This document shows positions 26,457 through 35,852 of a DNA stretch of 64,000 nt, one piece after another. Every line of letters begins with the position of its first letter. The first letter of the stretch is position 1. A program made the position numbers and the translations under genes. The notes beneath the pieces were generated by a model. The model saw only the letters and a program-made list of their open reading frames with translations. It did not search any database and was not told the origin of the DNA. The DNA is from Burkholderiaceae bacterium. Its GTDB lineage: Bacteria > Pseudomonadota > Gammaproteobacteria > Burkholderiales > Burkholderiaceae_C. Location of the stretch: positions 1 to 64,000 of the forward strand of contig JAFALA010000088.1 of the NCBI GenBank assembly GCA_019234815.1, in the 5' to 3' direction.

Positions 26457-27092
26457 GTGAGCGTGATGCCCGATCAGGACAGTTTGCCCGCCACCGACGC
26501 TACAGCGTCGCAATGGCCGCAAGACGCTGTCGAGATCGGGCGCATTCTCGATGCCTGGGGCATCAAGGGCTGGTTCAAGATCCAGGCCTATTCCACCGAT
26601 CCCCAGGCGCTTTTTGCCGCACGCCGCTGGTTCCTGAAACCCTCTGACGACGTGCGTGCCGTTGCGGCGGCCGCCAAGGCCGCTGCCTCCAAGGCGGCCT
26701 TGCCTCCGCTGCTCAAGATTCTCTCGGTTCGCGAACATGGCGATGGCATCGTGGCCAGCGCAGAAGGCATCGCGGACCGCAATGCCGCCGAGGCGCTGCG
26801 CGGCGCACGCATCTTCGTGTCGCGCTCGGCATTTCCCAGCTCCGATCCCGACGAGTTCTACTGGGTCGACCTGATCGGCCTGAGCGTGGTGAATCGTCAG
26901 GGCGAGCTGCTGGGCGAAGTGGCTGGCCTGCTGGAGACCGGCCCGCATGCCGTGCTGCGCATCACGCCGCCGGGCCTGACGCCGCCGGTCAAGCCCGACC
27001 AGGAGATCCTGGTGCCCTTCGTGTCGGCCTATGTCGACGAGGTGAGCCTGGCCGAGCGCCGCATCACCGTCGACTGGGGCCTGGATTTCTGA
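26457..27092 (+). CDS. rimM: Ribosome maturation factor RimM
   Basis: A 211-residue 30S maturation factor that binds S19. The N-terminal beta-barrel starts [18 protein letters not shown] and the PRC-barrel has [15 protein letters not shown]. Between ARRWFLKP and [13 protein letters not shown] there is an extra Ala/Lys-rich stretch (residues about 63-84) absent from E. coli RimM. The start may be GTG 26457 or ATG 26466. Confidence 0.94.
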   Translation: MSVMPDQDSLPATDATASQWPQDAVEIGRILDAWGIKGWFKIQAYSTDPQALFAARRWFLKPSDDVRAVAAAAKAAASKAALPPLLKILSVREHGDGIVASAEGIADRNAAEALRGARIFVSRSAFPSSDPDEFYWVDLIGLSVVNRQGELLGEVAGLLETGPHAVLRITPPGLTPPVKPDQEILVPFVSAYVDEVSLAERRITVDWGLDF

Positions 27093-27123
27093 AGCGTCGG
27101 GTAGGTATTGCCCGTCCTGCGCC

Positions 27124-27909
27124 ATGCGCTTCGACCTCATCACGCTGTTTCCCGAGCTGATTGAACCGCACCTGACGGCGGGCGTGACGCGCCGCGCGTT
27201 TGAGCGCAAGCAGGTTGACGTGCGCCTGTGGCAATTGCGCGATTTCGCCGAGGACAACTATCGTCGCGTGGACGACCGCCCCTACGGAGGCGGTCCCGGC
27301 ATGGTGATGCTGGCGGAGCCGCTGGAGCGCGCCATGGCGGCGGTGCGGCAGGCGCGGGTCGAGGCGCAGGCGGACGCCGGATCTGCGGCGCCGATGGTGA
27401 TTCATTTCAGCCCGACGGGGCGGCGCATCGACCAAGCGCTAGTGCAATCGCTGGCGCAGGGGCCGGGCGCCATTCTGCTGTGTGGCCGTTATGAGGGCAT
27501 GGACCAGCGTTTTCTCGATCGCCATGTCACGCTGGAGCTGAGCCTGGGCGATTTTGTGCTGTCGGGCGGCGAGCTGCCGGCCCTGGCTTTGCTGGACGCT
27601 GTGGCGCGCTTGCAAGAGGGCGTGCTCAACGACGCCGCGTCGCACGAGCAGGACAGCTTCTCTGACGGACTGCTGGACTGCCCGCATTACAGCCGCCCGG
27701 AGGTCCTGCGCGGCCTGCCTGGGCAGGTGGACGAATTCCCCGTGCCGGCCGTGCTCCTATCCGGCCACCATGTGCAGATTGCGCGCTGGCGTCGCGAACG
27801 CTCGCTGGAGCTGACCTGGCGCCGCCGCCCGGACCTGATCGAGGCGGCCCGCCAGGCCGGCAAGCTCAGTGTGCAAGACGAGAAATTCCTGAAAACTTTG
27901 ACGAACTGA
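27124..27909 (+). CDS. trmD: tRNA (guanine-N1-)-methyltransferase
   Basis: A 261-residue SPOUT methyltransferase making m1G37 in tRNA with S-adenosylmethionine. [40 protein letters not shown] and [14 protein letters not shown] (trefoil-knot motif) are all present. Complete. The promoter of rplS overlaps its last codons. Confidence 0.97.
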   Translation: MRFDLITLFPELIEPHLTAGVTRRAFERKQVDVRLWQLRDFAEDNYRRVDDRPYGGGPGMVMLAEPLERAMAAVRQARVEAQADAGSAAPMVIHFSPTGRRIDQALVQSLAQGPGAILLCGRYEGMDQRFLDRHVTLELSLGDFVLSGGELPALALLDAVARLQEGVLNDAASHEQDSFSDGLLDCPHYSRPEVLRGLPGQVDEFPVPAVLLSGHHVQIARWRRERSLELTWRRRPDLIEAARQAGKLSVQDEKFLKTLTN

Positions 27910-27925
27910 CGTGTCTGGCTATAAT
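27898..27925 (+). promoter_or_regulatory. Sigma-70-type promoter of rplS
   Basis: TTGACG (27898-27903), a 16-bp spacer and a perfect TATAAT (27920-27925). It begins inside the end of trmD and gives rplS an additional, independent transcript. Confidence 0.8.
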
Positions 27926-28006
27926 GATCGGCTTTTCGATCCTCTGGCGGGTCATAAAAGCTTTCCGAAAAATTTTTCGGCGCCGCCACGATCACTTGGA
28001 GAAACC

Positions 28007-28360
28007 ATGGACCTGATCCAAACCCTTGAGCAAGAAGAAATTGCTCGTCTGAACAAGACCATCCCCGAATTTGCGCCCGGCGACACCGTGATCGTCAGCG
28101 TGAACGTGGTGGAAGGCACCCGCAAGCGCGTGCAGGCTTATGAAGGCGTGGTGATTGCCAAGCGCAATCGCGGCCTGAATTCCAGCTTCATCGTGCGCAA
28201 GATCTCGAGCGGCGAAGGCGTGGAGCGTACGTTCCAGTTGTTCAGCCCCCTGATCGCTTCGATCGAAGTGAAGCGCCGCGGCGATGTGCGTCGCGCCAAG
28301 CTGTACTACCTGCGTCAGCGTTCGGGCAAGTCGGCTCGAATCAAGGAAAAGCTCGCTTAA
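28007..28360 (+). CDS. rplS: 50S ribosomal protein L19
   Basis: A 117-residue protein ([26 protein letters not shown]...) at the 30S-50S interface. [27 protein letters not shown] is the family signature. ATG 28007 has a TTGGAGA ribosome site 7 bp ahead. A strong terminator follows. Confidence 0.98.
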   Translation: MDLIQTLEQEEIARLNKTIPEFAPGDTVIVSVNVVEGTRKRVQAYEGVVIAKRNRGLNSSFIVRKISSGEGVERTFQLFSPLIASIEVKRRGDVRRAKLYYLRQRSGKSARIKEKLA

Positions 28361-28424
28361 GCGCGTTTTCGATAAAAGCTGGCCTAAAGCCGGTGCTTGC
28401 TGCTTGCAGCGAGAACTTGCAGGA

Positions 28425-28460
28425 CAAAAAACCGCCCGGTGCAAGCCGAGGCGGTTTTTT
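28425..28460 (+). terminator. Rho-independent terminator after rplS
   Basis: ACCGCC pairs with GGCGGT, preceded by an A6 run and followed by a T6 run. It is placed 65 bp after rplS; because of the A-tract it could also work on the other strand. Confidence 0.88.
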
Positions 28461-28487
28461 CATTTCCGCGCCCACTATGCTTGCCGC

Positions 28488-29195
28488 ATGAGCCGTAGAC
28501 CCATTTTCGACCCCCAGTCCGTGCCCGTGGTCGGTCACGACACGCATCTGCCGGCGGTGGATCCGGCGCGCCTGACGGCGGCCTTCATCCGGCAGCGTTT
28601 TGTCGATCCTCCCGAGTGGACGCCTGAATTCAAGGGCGACGGCGGCACCTTTGCCGCACGCGAACCTGCCGCCGCCGCCGTGCTGGTGCCACTGGTGCAA
28701 CGGCCGCAAGGCCTGCAGGTGCTGCTGACGCAGCGGACCCAACATCTGCGCGACCACGCCGGGCAGATCGCCTTCCCGGGCGGGCGCACCGACGCGCACG
28801 ACCTTGATGCCAGGGCCACGGCCTTGCGCGAGGCAGACGAGGAAATCGGCCTCAAGTCCGAGCACATCGACGTGATCGGACAGTTGCCGATTTACAGCAC
28901 GGTGACCTCGTTCCAGGTCACGCCCGTGGTGGCGCTGGTGCGGCCCGGCTTCAACCTGACGCTGGAGGCCTTCGAAGTCGCCGAGGCCTTTGAGGTGCCG
29001 CTCGAATTCCTGATGACGCCTGCACATCACCAGCGCCATGTGTTTCGCTGGGAGCAGGATGAGCAACAGTTCGAGCGGCAGTTCTTCTCCATGCCCTGGA
29101 CGGGGTCAGGCCTTGAGGGCGTGTCGCGCGAGTTTTTCATCTGGGGCGCCACGGCTGCGATGCTGCGCAACTTCTATGCCTTTCTGAGGGCCTAG
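28488..29195 (+). CDS. NUDIX hydrolase, CoA pyrophosphatase type
   Basis: A 235-residue NUDIX enzyme of the NudL/YeaB group. The NUDIX box reads GGRTDAHDLDARATALREADEEIGL split over residues about 102-126 with the READEE core, and it is preceded by LLTQRTQHLRDHAGQIAFPGG, typical of CoA pyrophosphatases. It likely cleaves CoA-like dinucleotides in the cytoplasm. Confidence 0.9.
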   Translation: MSRRPIFDPQSVPVVGHDTHLPAVDPARLTAAFIRQRFVDPPEWTPEFKGDGGTFAAREPAAAAVLVPLVQRPQGLQVLLTQRTQHLRDHAGQIAFPGGRTDAHDLDARATALREADEEIGLKSEHIDVIGQLPIYSTVTSFQVTPVVALVRPGFNLTLEAFEVAEAFEVPLEFLMTPAHHQRHVFRWEQDEQQFERQFFSMPWTGSGLEGVSREFFIWGATAAMLRNFYAFLRA

Positions 29196-29224
29196 CCCGA
29201 TGGGGGCCGCTATCATGCTGAGCC

Positions 29225-30214
29225 ATGAACTTCTTTGCGGTCTTTTTCGCGCTGATCTGTGAGCAGCTCAAGCCCTTGCGGGCGAGTAACCCAGTGCACC
29301 GGGGTGTGATCGCCTGGGTGCGTTGGACGGGCCGCAATTTCGACGCCGGGCGCGATCACCACGCCAATGTGGTCTGGGGCATCACCGTGTTGGGGCCGTC
29401 GTTGCTGGCGGCGCTGGTCTACGCCGGCATTCATCATTTCAGCATCCTGCTGGCGTTGGTTTTCAACGTCGTGGTGCTGTACTTGACGCTGGGCTTTCGC
29501 CAGTTCAGCCACTATTTCACCGACATCCGCGATGCCCTGGAGCGCGCCGACGAAATGGAGGCCCGCCGCCTGCTGGCCGAGTGGCGCCATCTGGACGCCA
29601 GTGAATTGCCGCGCACCGAGCTGCTGCGCCACGTGATGGAGCATTCGCTGCTGGCGGCGCACCGGCATGTGTTCGGCGTGTTCTTCTGGTTCATCCTCCT
29701 GTCGACCCTGGGTCTGGGGCCGGCGGGCGCAATCCTGTACCGCATGGCCGAGTTTGCGAGCCGCTACTGGGCCTTCAAGAGCCGCACCATCGAGGCGCCG
29801 ACCAACGAGTCTTTGCTGCAGCTGTCGCGCAAGCTGTTCGGCGGGATCGACTACATCCCGGCGCGCCTCACCGCCACCGGCTTCGCCATCGTCGGAGACT
29901 TTGAGGAGGCCGTGAACGGCTGGCGTCGCGATGCCTCGCTGTGGCTGCATCCGAACGAGGGCATCATCCTGGCCTCGGCGGCCGGCGCCCTGGGCGTGCA
30001 GCTCGGCGGCTCGGCAGCGCCCGGCATCACGCCGGATCGCAGCAAGACCTTCGAGATGGGTGGCGACATGGAGGCCACGCTGGCCGACGGCTCGACGCCC
30101 GGTCAGCCGCCCGCGCTGGGCCATCTGCAAAGCGTGGTGGGCCTGGTGTGGCGCTCCGTCGTGCTATGGATGCTCCTGCTGGCGCTGCTGACGCTGGCCA
30201 ATTTGCTCGGCTGA
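29225..30214 (+). CDS. CobD/CbiB family membrane protein
   Basis: A 329-residue polytopic membrane protein matching CobD/CbiB (adenosylcobinamide-phosphate synthase): FRQFSHYFTDIRDAL, HVFGVFFWFILLSTLGLGPAGAILYRM and IDYIPARLTATGFAIVG. No other cobalamin gene is nearby, and such solitary Burkholderiales homologues may have drifted in function. Its stop overlaps the next start by 1 bp. Confidence 0.88.
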   Translation: MNFFAVFFALICEQLKPLRASNPVHRGVIAWVRWTGRNFDAGRDHHANVVWGITVLGPSLLAALVYAGIHHFSILLALVFNVVVLYLTLGFRQFSHYFTDIRDALERADEMEARRLLAEWRHLDASELPRTELLRHVMEHSLLAAHRHVFGVFFWFILLSTLGLGPAGAILYRMAEFASRYWAFKSRTIEAPTNESLLQLSRKLFGGIDYIPARLTATGFAIVGDFEEAVNGWRRDASLWLHPNEGIILASAAGALGVQLGGSAAPGITPDRSKTFEMGGDMEATLADGSTPGQPPALGHLQSVVGLVWRSVVLWMLLLALLTLANLLG

Positions 30215-30936
30215 TGAAATCGACCTTCGCCTGGGTGGCGGGCTTGGTACTGGCCGTGTTCGCGCTGGCGTTCGCGCCCGTGCTCTGGCACATGCTGGCC
30301 GATCCCGCCGCCGTGGCACCCGTCGAGGCGCCGCAAACCCTGCCCTGGCAGATCGATCGCCTGGACGACGGCGCCACGCGCGTGCTGGGCCTGACCCTCG
30401 GGCGCAGCACGCTTGCCGACGTCCAGCGGCACTGGGGCGACGAGCTGATGCTGGCGGTGCTGGCCAGGGATGGCGAGATCGGCGCGCTGGAGGCTTTCGT
30501 CGACAGCACGCAGCTCGGCTTCGTCAGCGCCAAGCTGGTGTTCACGGCGCAACTGGATGCCGCCGCGCTCAAGGATTTGCAGCAGCACGCCGTCAAGTCG
30601 CAGCTGCAGCCCAGTGGGGTACGCCGCTACACCCTGGCTGCGGTCGATCGCACCCGCGCCCTGCAGGCGGTCGTCACCGGCCTGACCGTGTTGCCTTCTG
30701 TGCATGTGGACGCCGCATTGCTGACGCAACGCTTTGGCGCGCCCGGCGAGCAGTTGCAAACCCGCGTGCCCGACCCGGACGGCGGCGCACCGCAGGCGCA
30801 GTCGAACTGGCTCTATCCGGCCCTGGGCCTGGCCGTCGCGTTCGATGCGCAAGGCCATGCGGTCTTGCAGTACGTCGCGCCCAAGGATTTCGGCCAGCTG
30901 CGCGAACCCTTGCTCAAAAGTCAGGCGGGCAGCTGA
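30214..30936 (+). CDS. Predicted membrane-anchored protein of unknown function
   Basis: A 240-residue protein with a single N-terminal hydrophobic segment (FAWVAGLVLAVFALAFAPVL), so exported or anchored with its body in the periplasm. The rest is soluble; GLTLGRSTLADVQRHWGDELM and LTQRFGAPGEQL look like a duplicated small fold. I recognise no named family. It is translationally coupled to the cobD-like gene (TGATG). Its last 23 bp overlap the convergent pseudouridine synthase gene. Confidence 0.75.
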   Translation: MKSTFAWVAGLVLAVFALAFAPVLWHMLADPAAVAPVEAPQTLPWQIDRLDDGATRVLGLTLGRSTLADVQRHWGDELMLAVLARDGEIGALEAFVDSTQLGFVSAKLVFTAQLDAAALKDLQQHAVKSQLQPSGVRRYTLAAVDRTRALQAVVTGLTVLPSVHVDAALLTQRFGAPGEQLQTRVPDPDGGAPQAQSNWLYPALGLAVAFDAQGHAVLQYVAPKDFGQLREPLLKSQAGS

Positions 30937-31546
30937 ACTGCTGCGGCGCGATGCCCAGGTCCTCGATGGCGGGCAGATGCAGCTCGCTGGCGTGCAGCAT
31001 CAGGCGTGGCGCGCGTGCCGCGTCCTCTGCCGAGGCGTAGAGTGTATCGCCGAGGATGACATGTCCCTGCGCCTGCAAGTGCACGCGCAATTGGTGCGAG
31101 CGCCCGGTGAGGGGTTCCAGCAGCAGCCGCGCGCAGTTCTGTTCCGGCATTGTTGCCAGGACTTGGACGCGCGTGATGGACGGCTTGCCGACTTCGAAGT
31201 CGACCTTCTGGCGCGGCCGCTGCGGCCAATCGGCGATCAGGGGCAGGTCGATCTGCCAGGCCTCTTCGACCGGACAACCCGAGACGATGGCGACATAGCG
31301 CTTGAGCACGGCGCGTGTGGCAAAGGCCGCGCTCCAGCGGCGCTGCATCTCGAGGCCGCGCGCAAACAGCAGCAGGCCCGAGGTGGCCATGTCGAGCCGG
31401 TGTACGATCAGCGCGTCAGGGAAGAGCTGCTGCACGCGCAGGCTGGCGCAGTCCTGCTTGTCCTCGCCGCGGCCCGGCACCGACAGCAACCCGCTGGGCT
31501 TGTTGACCAACACCCGGTGGGCGTCGGCGTGAATGATTTCCAGCAT
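30914..31546 (-). CDS. RluA family pseudouridine synthase
   Basis: A 210-residue enzyme isomerising uridine in rRNA or tRNA. The catalytic-Asp motif is IVHRLDMATSGLLLFA; VNKPSGLLSVPGRG and PLTGRSHQLRVHL are also standard. It lacks an S4 domain, which suggests an RluA- rather than RluC/D-type enzyme. Starts at 31546, overlapping the upstream phosphatase stop (TGATG). Confidence 0.92.
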   Translation of the reverse strand: MLEIIHADAHRVLVNKPSGLLSVPGRGEDKQDCASLRVQQLFPDALIVHRLDMATSGLLLFARGLEMQRRWSAAFATRAVLKRYVAIVSGCPVEEAWQIDLPLIADWPQRPRQKVDFEVGKPSITRVQVLATMPEQNCARLLLEPLTGRSHQLRVHLQAQGHVILGDTLYASAEDAARAPRLMLHASELHLPAIEDLGIAPQQFSCPPDF

Positions 31547-32040
31547 CAGAACTGTTCGATCCAGCCCGACTGCAACGCCGACTGCGGATTCGAGCCCGCT
31601 TGCTGCACCGCGCGCAGCGCCCCCACGGTGTCCATGCCGAGGTGCTTGAGCACGCAGGCGGCGACCGTGCCCGTGCGCCCCAGGCCGGCTGCGCAATGCA
31701 GCAGCACCTGGTCGCCCAGCATCAGGCTGCGGCTCACCTGCTCGACGCCTTGGCGGAACTGCGCCGGATCGATTCCGACGCTGAAATCACGCAAGGGCAG
31801 GTGCAGCCAGCGAAACGGCAGCCGGCCCTCGGTGATGGCCTTGTGATAACGCGGCGACAGCTCGGCCACTTCGGTCAGCGGGTTCAGGCATACCACCAGA
31901 TTCAGGTCGCGCAGGCGCGCTTCGTCGAGAAAGCTGGCCCACGATTCGATCCGGCCGGGCATGGATTGCAGCCAGAGCCGGCCAGGAGCTGGGGGAGGCA
32001 GGGGAAGGTGTCGGAATGGCATGGCTGGATTTTGCTGCAT
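31546..32040 (-). CDS. Dual-specificity / tyrosine protein phosphatase
   Basis: A 164-residue phosphatase with the CX5R active site HCAAGLGRTG (Cys about 115, Arg about 121) and an upstream Asp in LPLRDFSVG as likely general acid. Small cytoplasmic dual-specificity phosphatases of this kind act on phosphoproteins or phosphorylated RNA or lipids; the target is unknown. Coupled by a 1-bp overlap to the RluA gene. Confidence 0.85.
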   Translation of the reverse strand: MQQNPAMPFRHLPLPPPAPGRLWLQSMPGRIESWASFLDEARLRDLNLVVCLNPLTEVAELSPRYHKAITEGRLPFRWLHLPLRDFSVGIDPAQFRQGVEQVSRSLMLGDQVLLHCAAGLGRTGTVAACVLKHLGMDTVGALRAVQQAGSNPQSALQSGWIEQF

Positions 32041-32101
32041 CCGGGTCCGGAAAGGCCGGCGGCTCTGCTAGGCTTGGCGAGATGTCTGGGGATGGTAGTC
32101 T

Positions 32102-32111
32102 GGGGGGGGGG
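32102..32111 (+). repeat. G10 homopolymer tract next to a start codon
   Basis: Ten G residues end 2 bp before the ATG at 32114 of the protease gene. The tract overlaps the place of the ribosome-binding site, so slippage would alter initiation rather than frame. Confidence 0.9.
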
Positions 32112-32113
32112 TG

Positions 32114-32887
32114 ATGCGTCTGTCGATTCACGCGGTTCGCGCCGGTATGGGGCTGTTGCTGGCCTTGGCGTGTGCCGCTGCCCAAGCCGATATGGCCGAC
32201 CTGATTCCGCGCGTCAAGCCCGCGGTCGTGATGGTCGGCACCTATCGCGCCACCGACAGCCCGCGCTTTGGCTTTCGCGGCTCAGGCTTTGTGGTGGACG
32301 ACGGCCTGCACGTGATCACCAACGCGCATGTGCTGCCCGACCAATCTGTGGAGACCGTCAGCGCCGACATGGCGGTGCTGGTGGCCGATGGGCACGGGCA
32401 CTGGACGCAGCGCAAGGTGGAGTCGGTACGGGTCGACCCTTCGCATGACCTGGCCGAGCTCAAGATCGATGGCGCCGTTGCGCCGGCCCTGCGCCTGTCG
32501 GACGCGCCGGTGCGCGAGGGGCAGGGCATCGGCCTGATGGGCTTTCCGCTGGCCGGCACGGTCGGCTTCACGGTGGTGACGCACCGCGGCATCGTGTCGG
32601 CCATCACGGCCATCGTGCAGCCGCCGCCGACTTCGCATGCCTTGAGCACGCGCGCGGTACGCCAGTTGCGCGAGGGCAGCTTCGACGTCCTGCAACTGGA
32701 CGCCACCGCCTATCCGGGCAACAGCGGCGGTCCGGTCTTCGATGCGGAAACCGGCGAGGTGCTGGGCGTGGTCAGCATGGTGGTGGTGAAAGGCACGCGC
32801 GAATCGGCCCTCAGTGCGCCGACCGGCATCACCTATGCGGTGCCGGCGGCCACTGTACGTGAATTCATGCAGCATACTCAGCCCTGA
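32114..32887 (+). CDS. Secreted trypsin-like serine protease (DegP-type catalytic domain)
   Basis: A 257-residue chymotrypsin-fold protease with a signal peptide (AGMGLLLALACAAAQA). The triad residues are His in ITNAHVLP, Asp in PSHDLAELKI and Ser in YPGNSGGPVF. It ends after the catalytic domain, with no PDZ domain, unlike DegP/DegQ. It probably works in the periplasm. The start follows a G10 tract. Confidence 0.9.
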   Translation: MRLSIHAVRAGMGLLLALACAAAQADMADLIPRVKPAVVMVGTYRATDSPRFGFRGSGFVVDDGLHVITNAHVLPDQSVETVSADMAVLVADGHGHWTQRKVESVRVDPSHDLAELKIDGAVAPALRLSDAPVREGQGIGLMGFPLAGTVGFTVVTHRGIVSAITAIVQPPPTSHALSTRAVRQLREGSFDVLQLDATAYPGNSGGPVFDAETGEVLGVVSMVVVKGTRESALSAPTGITYAVPAATVREFMQHTQP

Positions 32888-32952
32888 ATCCTGCGGATGT
32901 CCATGGGGTATCCAGGGCTTCTAGAATCAAAAGATACCAACAAGGAGATTTC

Positions 32953-33558
32953 ATGACCACAGCCCGCCGAGGAAAGGCAGCCTCATCCACGGCCGAGACA
33001 ACGGCGAACGCGGTTCGCGTGCTCAAGAAATATCCCAACCGGCGGCTCTACGACACGCGAACCAGCGCCTATATCACCCTGGCCGACGTGAAGGACATGG
33101 TGCTGGAGGGCCAGACCTTCGAGGTGCGCGATGCCAAGACCGGCGACGAGCTGACCCGCTCCATCCTGCTGCAGATCATCCTGGAAGAGGAAACCGGCGG
33201 CGTGCCGATGTTTTCGACTCAGGTGCTGGAGCAGATCATCCGCATCTACGGCAACGCCATGCAGGGCGTGATGGGCTCCTACCTGGAAAAGAACATGCAG
33301 GCCTTCGCCGACATCCAGGCCAAGTTCATGGAGCAGAGCAAGGGCCTGCCTTTCAGTCCTGAGGCGTGGACGCAGTACATGAGCGGCCAGTCGCCCTTGC
33401 TGCAGGGGCTGATGGGCAATGTGATGGAGCAGTCCAAGAGCCTGTTCACGCAGCTGCAGGAGCAGATGCAGCAGGCCGGCCAGCTGTTTCCCGGCATGTC
33501 GGGCTTTGGCGCCAAGCCGGGCAAGACCGGATCGTCTGGCTCCGGGGACGCGGGCTGA
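32953..33558 (+). CDS. phaR: Polyhydroxyalkanoate synthesis repressor PhaR
   Basis: A 201-residue DNA-binding regulator that senses PHA granules and represses phasin and its own gene. The N-terminal PHB/PHA accumulation regulator domain reads VLKKYPNRRLYDTRTSAYITLADVKDMV, followed by two PHB-accumulation segments and a Gln/Met-rich, phasin-like tail. GGAG precedes the ATG. The organism therefore probably stores PHA, though no pha synthesis gene is in view. Confidence 0.95.
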   Translation: MTTARRGKAASSTAETTANAVRVLKKYPNRRLYDTRTSAYITLADVKDMVLEGQTFEVRDAKTGDELTRSILLQIILEEETGGVPMFSTQVLEQIIRIYGNAMQGVMGSYLEKNMQAFADIQAKFMEQSKGLPFSPEAWTQYMSGQSPLLQGLMGNVMEQSKSLFTQLQEQMQQAGQLFPGMSGFGAKPGKTGSSGSGDAG

Positions 33559-33600
33559 GCGTCGCTGCCGCGACCGCTGATTTGCAGTTTGCGCCGGCAA

Positions 33601-34215
33601 TCATTGCGGCAGGCTCAACTCGAACACCGCGCCGCCCGCGGGCGCGCGCCGGTTCAGCGCGCAATAGCCGGCCGACGTACCGGTCGAGTGCGCTCGCGCC
33701 ACCAGCTGGCAGACCTTCATGCCCAGCCCGGTGCCGCCCGGCGTGGGGCCGCTGTTCGGCCCAGGACCGTCGTCCGCCACGAAGAACACCAGCGACTTGT
33801 AGACGCGACGCACGCCGAGGATGATCTCGGTGCGGGCAAACGCTCGCGCATTCGACAAGGCCGACTGGAGCGCCAGCGAGACAAGGCGCGCGTCGAAGTA
33901 GGCGATGCGCAAATCGTCTTCGATCACGACGCTGAGTTCGGGGCCCGACGGCGACACCAGGGCGCCGCAAACCTGGGTGAGGAACTCCGACAGCACCTGC
34001 TCGTCGATGCTGACGGGCAGGGCCTGCAGGTCGTCCTGGTACAGGGTCAGAAACTCCATCAGGCGCAGGCGCATGCCCGCCGCGTGCTGCCACAGAAAGC
34101 GGATGCGCTCGCTGGCATCGTCGCGCCGCGCCATGAGTTCGAGCTCGCCCTCGATCAGCCCCAAGGCGTTCTTGAGATCGTGCACGATCGCGGCAGAGAG
34201 TTCAGGGTTCATCAT
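33601..34215 (-). CDS. Soluble sensor histidine kinase
   Basis: A 204-residue protein consisting only of a kinase core. The H-box is IVHDLKNALGL, the G1 box ADDGPGPN and the G2 box GTGLGMKV. There is no transmembrane or sensor domain, so its input must come from a partner. It follows the response-regulator/TPR gene with an ATGA overlap (34215-34212), indicating a dedicated pair. The N-box is poorly conserved. Confidence 0.85.
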   Translation of the reverse strand: MMNPELSAAIVHDLKNALGLIEGELELMARRDDASERIRFLWQHAAGMRLRLMEFLTLYQDDLQALPVSIDEQVLSEFLTQVCGALVSPSGPELSVVIEDDLRIAYFDARLVSLALQSALSNARAFARTEIILGVRRVYKSLVFFVADDGPGPNSGPTPGGTGLGMKVCQLVARAHSTGTSAGYCALNRRAPAGGAVFELSLPQ

Positions 34216-35852
34216 GCCGCGGCGCTCGACTGCTCCTTGGCGCGCACACGTGCCAGGAAGTGGTGCAGGAGCTGGACCTTCTCGGAGTGCGGCATCAGTG
34301 CGTCGAGACGAGCCATCAGCGCCACCACCCGCTTCATCTTGGCCGGGTTCACCCCTGTGAAGCTCATCTCCAGCAGATAGGCCCGCACGGTCTCGAGCAG
34401 CACGGCCGTGTTGTCGGCGTAGCTGGCCAGCAAAGCGTCGAGACGCTCGACCGCCTTGGCGAATTCGCGTTCCTTGAGCAGGGTCTTGGCTTCCGCGACC
34501 TGCTGCTTGAGCGCTTCGGCCGGGCCATCCACCAGCGAGGCGATCAAGGCCTGCTGGCCGGTGTCGACCAAGGTCTGGCGCGCCAGCGACACGATGCGCA
34601 GGTTTTCATGGTCGTCCTTGACCGCCTGCTCGAGCAGGCGCGCGCCACGTTCGATCAGGGCCGGGTCGCCGCTCTTCAAGGCCGCCTTGGCGATCAGGAT
34701 CGACGCGATATCGGCGCGGGCTTCGATGCCGTCGAGCGCGCGGCGCAGCGATTCACCGGCCGCCGCATGCTCGCCCTGCTCGCGAAAGGCCTGCGAGCGC
34801 ACCGCGGACAGCGCGGACCTTGCGGACGGATCGTCCTTGAGCGAGGCGCCAACCTCGTCGAGCACCTGGTGTGCCAGCTTGGGTTCGCCCAGATCCACAT
34901 GCACCTGGGCCAGCACCAGTGCGTCGTCGGACTGGGCGGCCGCCGATCCGCGACTGAGCTTGACGGCCTGCTTGAGGCTTTCCTTCGCGGTATGAAGCTG
35001 GCCGGTGCGCAAGGCCATGTGGCCGAGCGCGCGATGCCGGCGCGCGCTGCCGACTTTCGCGGCGGCGTCGGTCAGCACTCGCATGGCCTCGTCCAATTGA
35101 CCGGATTCCTCGGCCACCTTGGCCAGCAGCTCATAGGCCGCCATATTCTGTTCGTTGGATGCGATCAAGGCCCTGAGCACGTCGCGGGCCGCGTCGACTT
35201 GCCCGCCTAGGAAGCAGGCCCGGGCTTCGCCGAGCCGCGCCCAGGCCAGCCGGCTGCTGAGCCGTCCAACCTCCTCGTAGACCATGCGCGCGTCGTCGAA
35301 GCGACCCATGTCGAGCAGGCACTCGGCCTTGCGGCGCTGCAGTTCGGTCGGGTAGTCACTCTTCTTGGCGAGCAGCTCGTCACAGAGTTGAACCGCGCCA
35401 TGCAGGTCGTTTTGCCGCATCAGCTGCAGCACCGGCGTCAGCGCGGCGCGTCGCTTGAGAATCGCCATCAGGCGGTCCTCCAGGCTGCGCACCGTGATGG
35501 GCTTGAGGATGTAGTCGTCAGGCTGGTGTTCGCTGGCCGCGGCGACATCGCTGCGGAAATTGTTGCCGGTGATCATGACGAAGATCGTCGACAGCGGCAG
35601 GATGTTCTCGTTGCGCAGCAGTTCGAGCAGTTGCTGTCCGTCGGTGTGCGAGCGCAGGTCGTGATCGCAGAGAACCAGGTCGTAGTTCTTGCTGCGCAAC
35701 AGCGCCAGCGCGTCGTTGGGGCCGGTGGCCAGATCGATCTGGGTGAAGCCGATGTCCTGCAGCTGATTCTTGTGCAGGGTCTGCATCGGGCGCTGATCGT
35801 CGATGATCAGCGCAGTCAGGCGCGAGAAGATCGAATGCGTGGCGGCGGACAT
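34212..35852 (-). CDS. Response regulator with TPR-repeat output domain
   Basis: A 546-residue cytoplasmic protein. Residues about 10-130 are a CheY-like receiver: acidic pair in LIIDDQRP, phospho-Asp in LVLCDHDLRS, Thr in MITGNN and Lys in YILKPIT. The remaining 400 residues are helical repeats of TPR type, a protein-binding output in place of DNA-binding. ATG 35852 starts the receiver properly. Translationally coupled to the histidine kinase gene. PilZ/flagellar-type receiver-TPR proteins are relatives. Confidence 0.88.
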   Translation of the reverse strand: MSAATHSIFSRLTALIIDDQRPMQTLHKNQLQDIGFTQIDLATGPNDALALLRSKNYDLVLCDHDLRSHTDGQQLLELLRNENILPLSTIFVMITGNNFRSDVAAASEHQPDDYILKPITVRSLEDRLMAILKRRAALTPVLQLMRQNDLHGAVQLCDELLAKKSDYPTELQRRKAECLLDMGRFDDARMVYEEVGRLSSRLAWARLGEARACFLGGQVDAARDVLRALIASNEQNMAAYELLAKVAEESGQLDEAMRVLTDAAAKVGSARRHRALGHMALRTGQLHTAKESLKQAVKLSRGSAAAQSDDALVLAQVHVDLGEPKLAHQVLDEVGASLKDDPSARSALSAVRSQAFREQGEHAAAGESLRRALDGIEARADIASILIAKAALKSGDPALIERGARLLEQAVKDDHENLRIVSLARQTLVDTGQQALIASLVDGPAEALKQQVAEAKTLLKEREFAKAVERLDALLASYADNTAVLLETVRAYLLEMSFTGVNPAKMKRVVALMARLDALMPHSEKVQLLHHFLARVRAKEQSSAAA

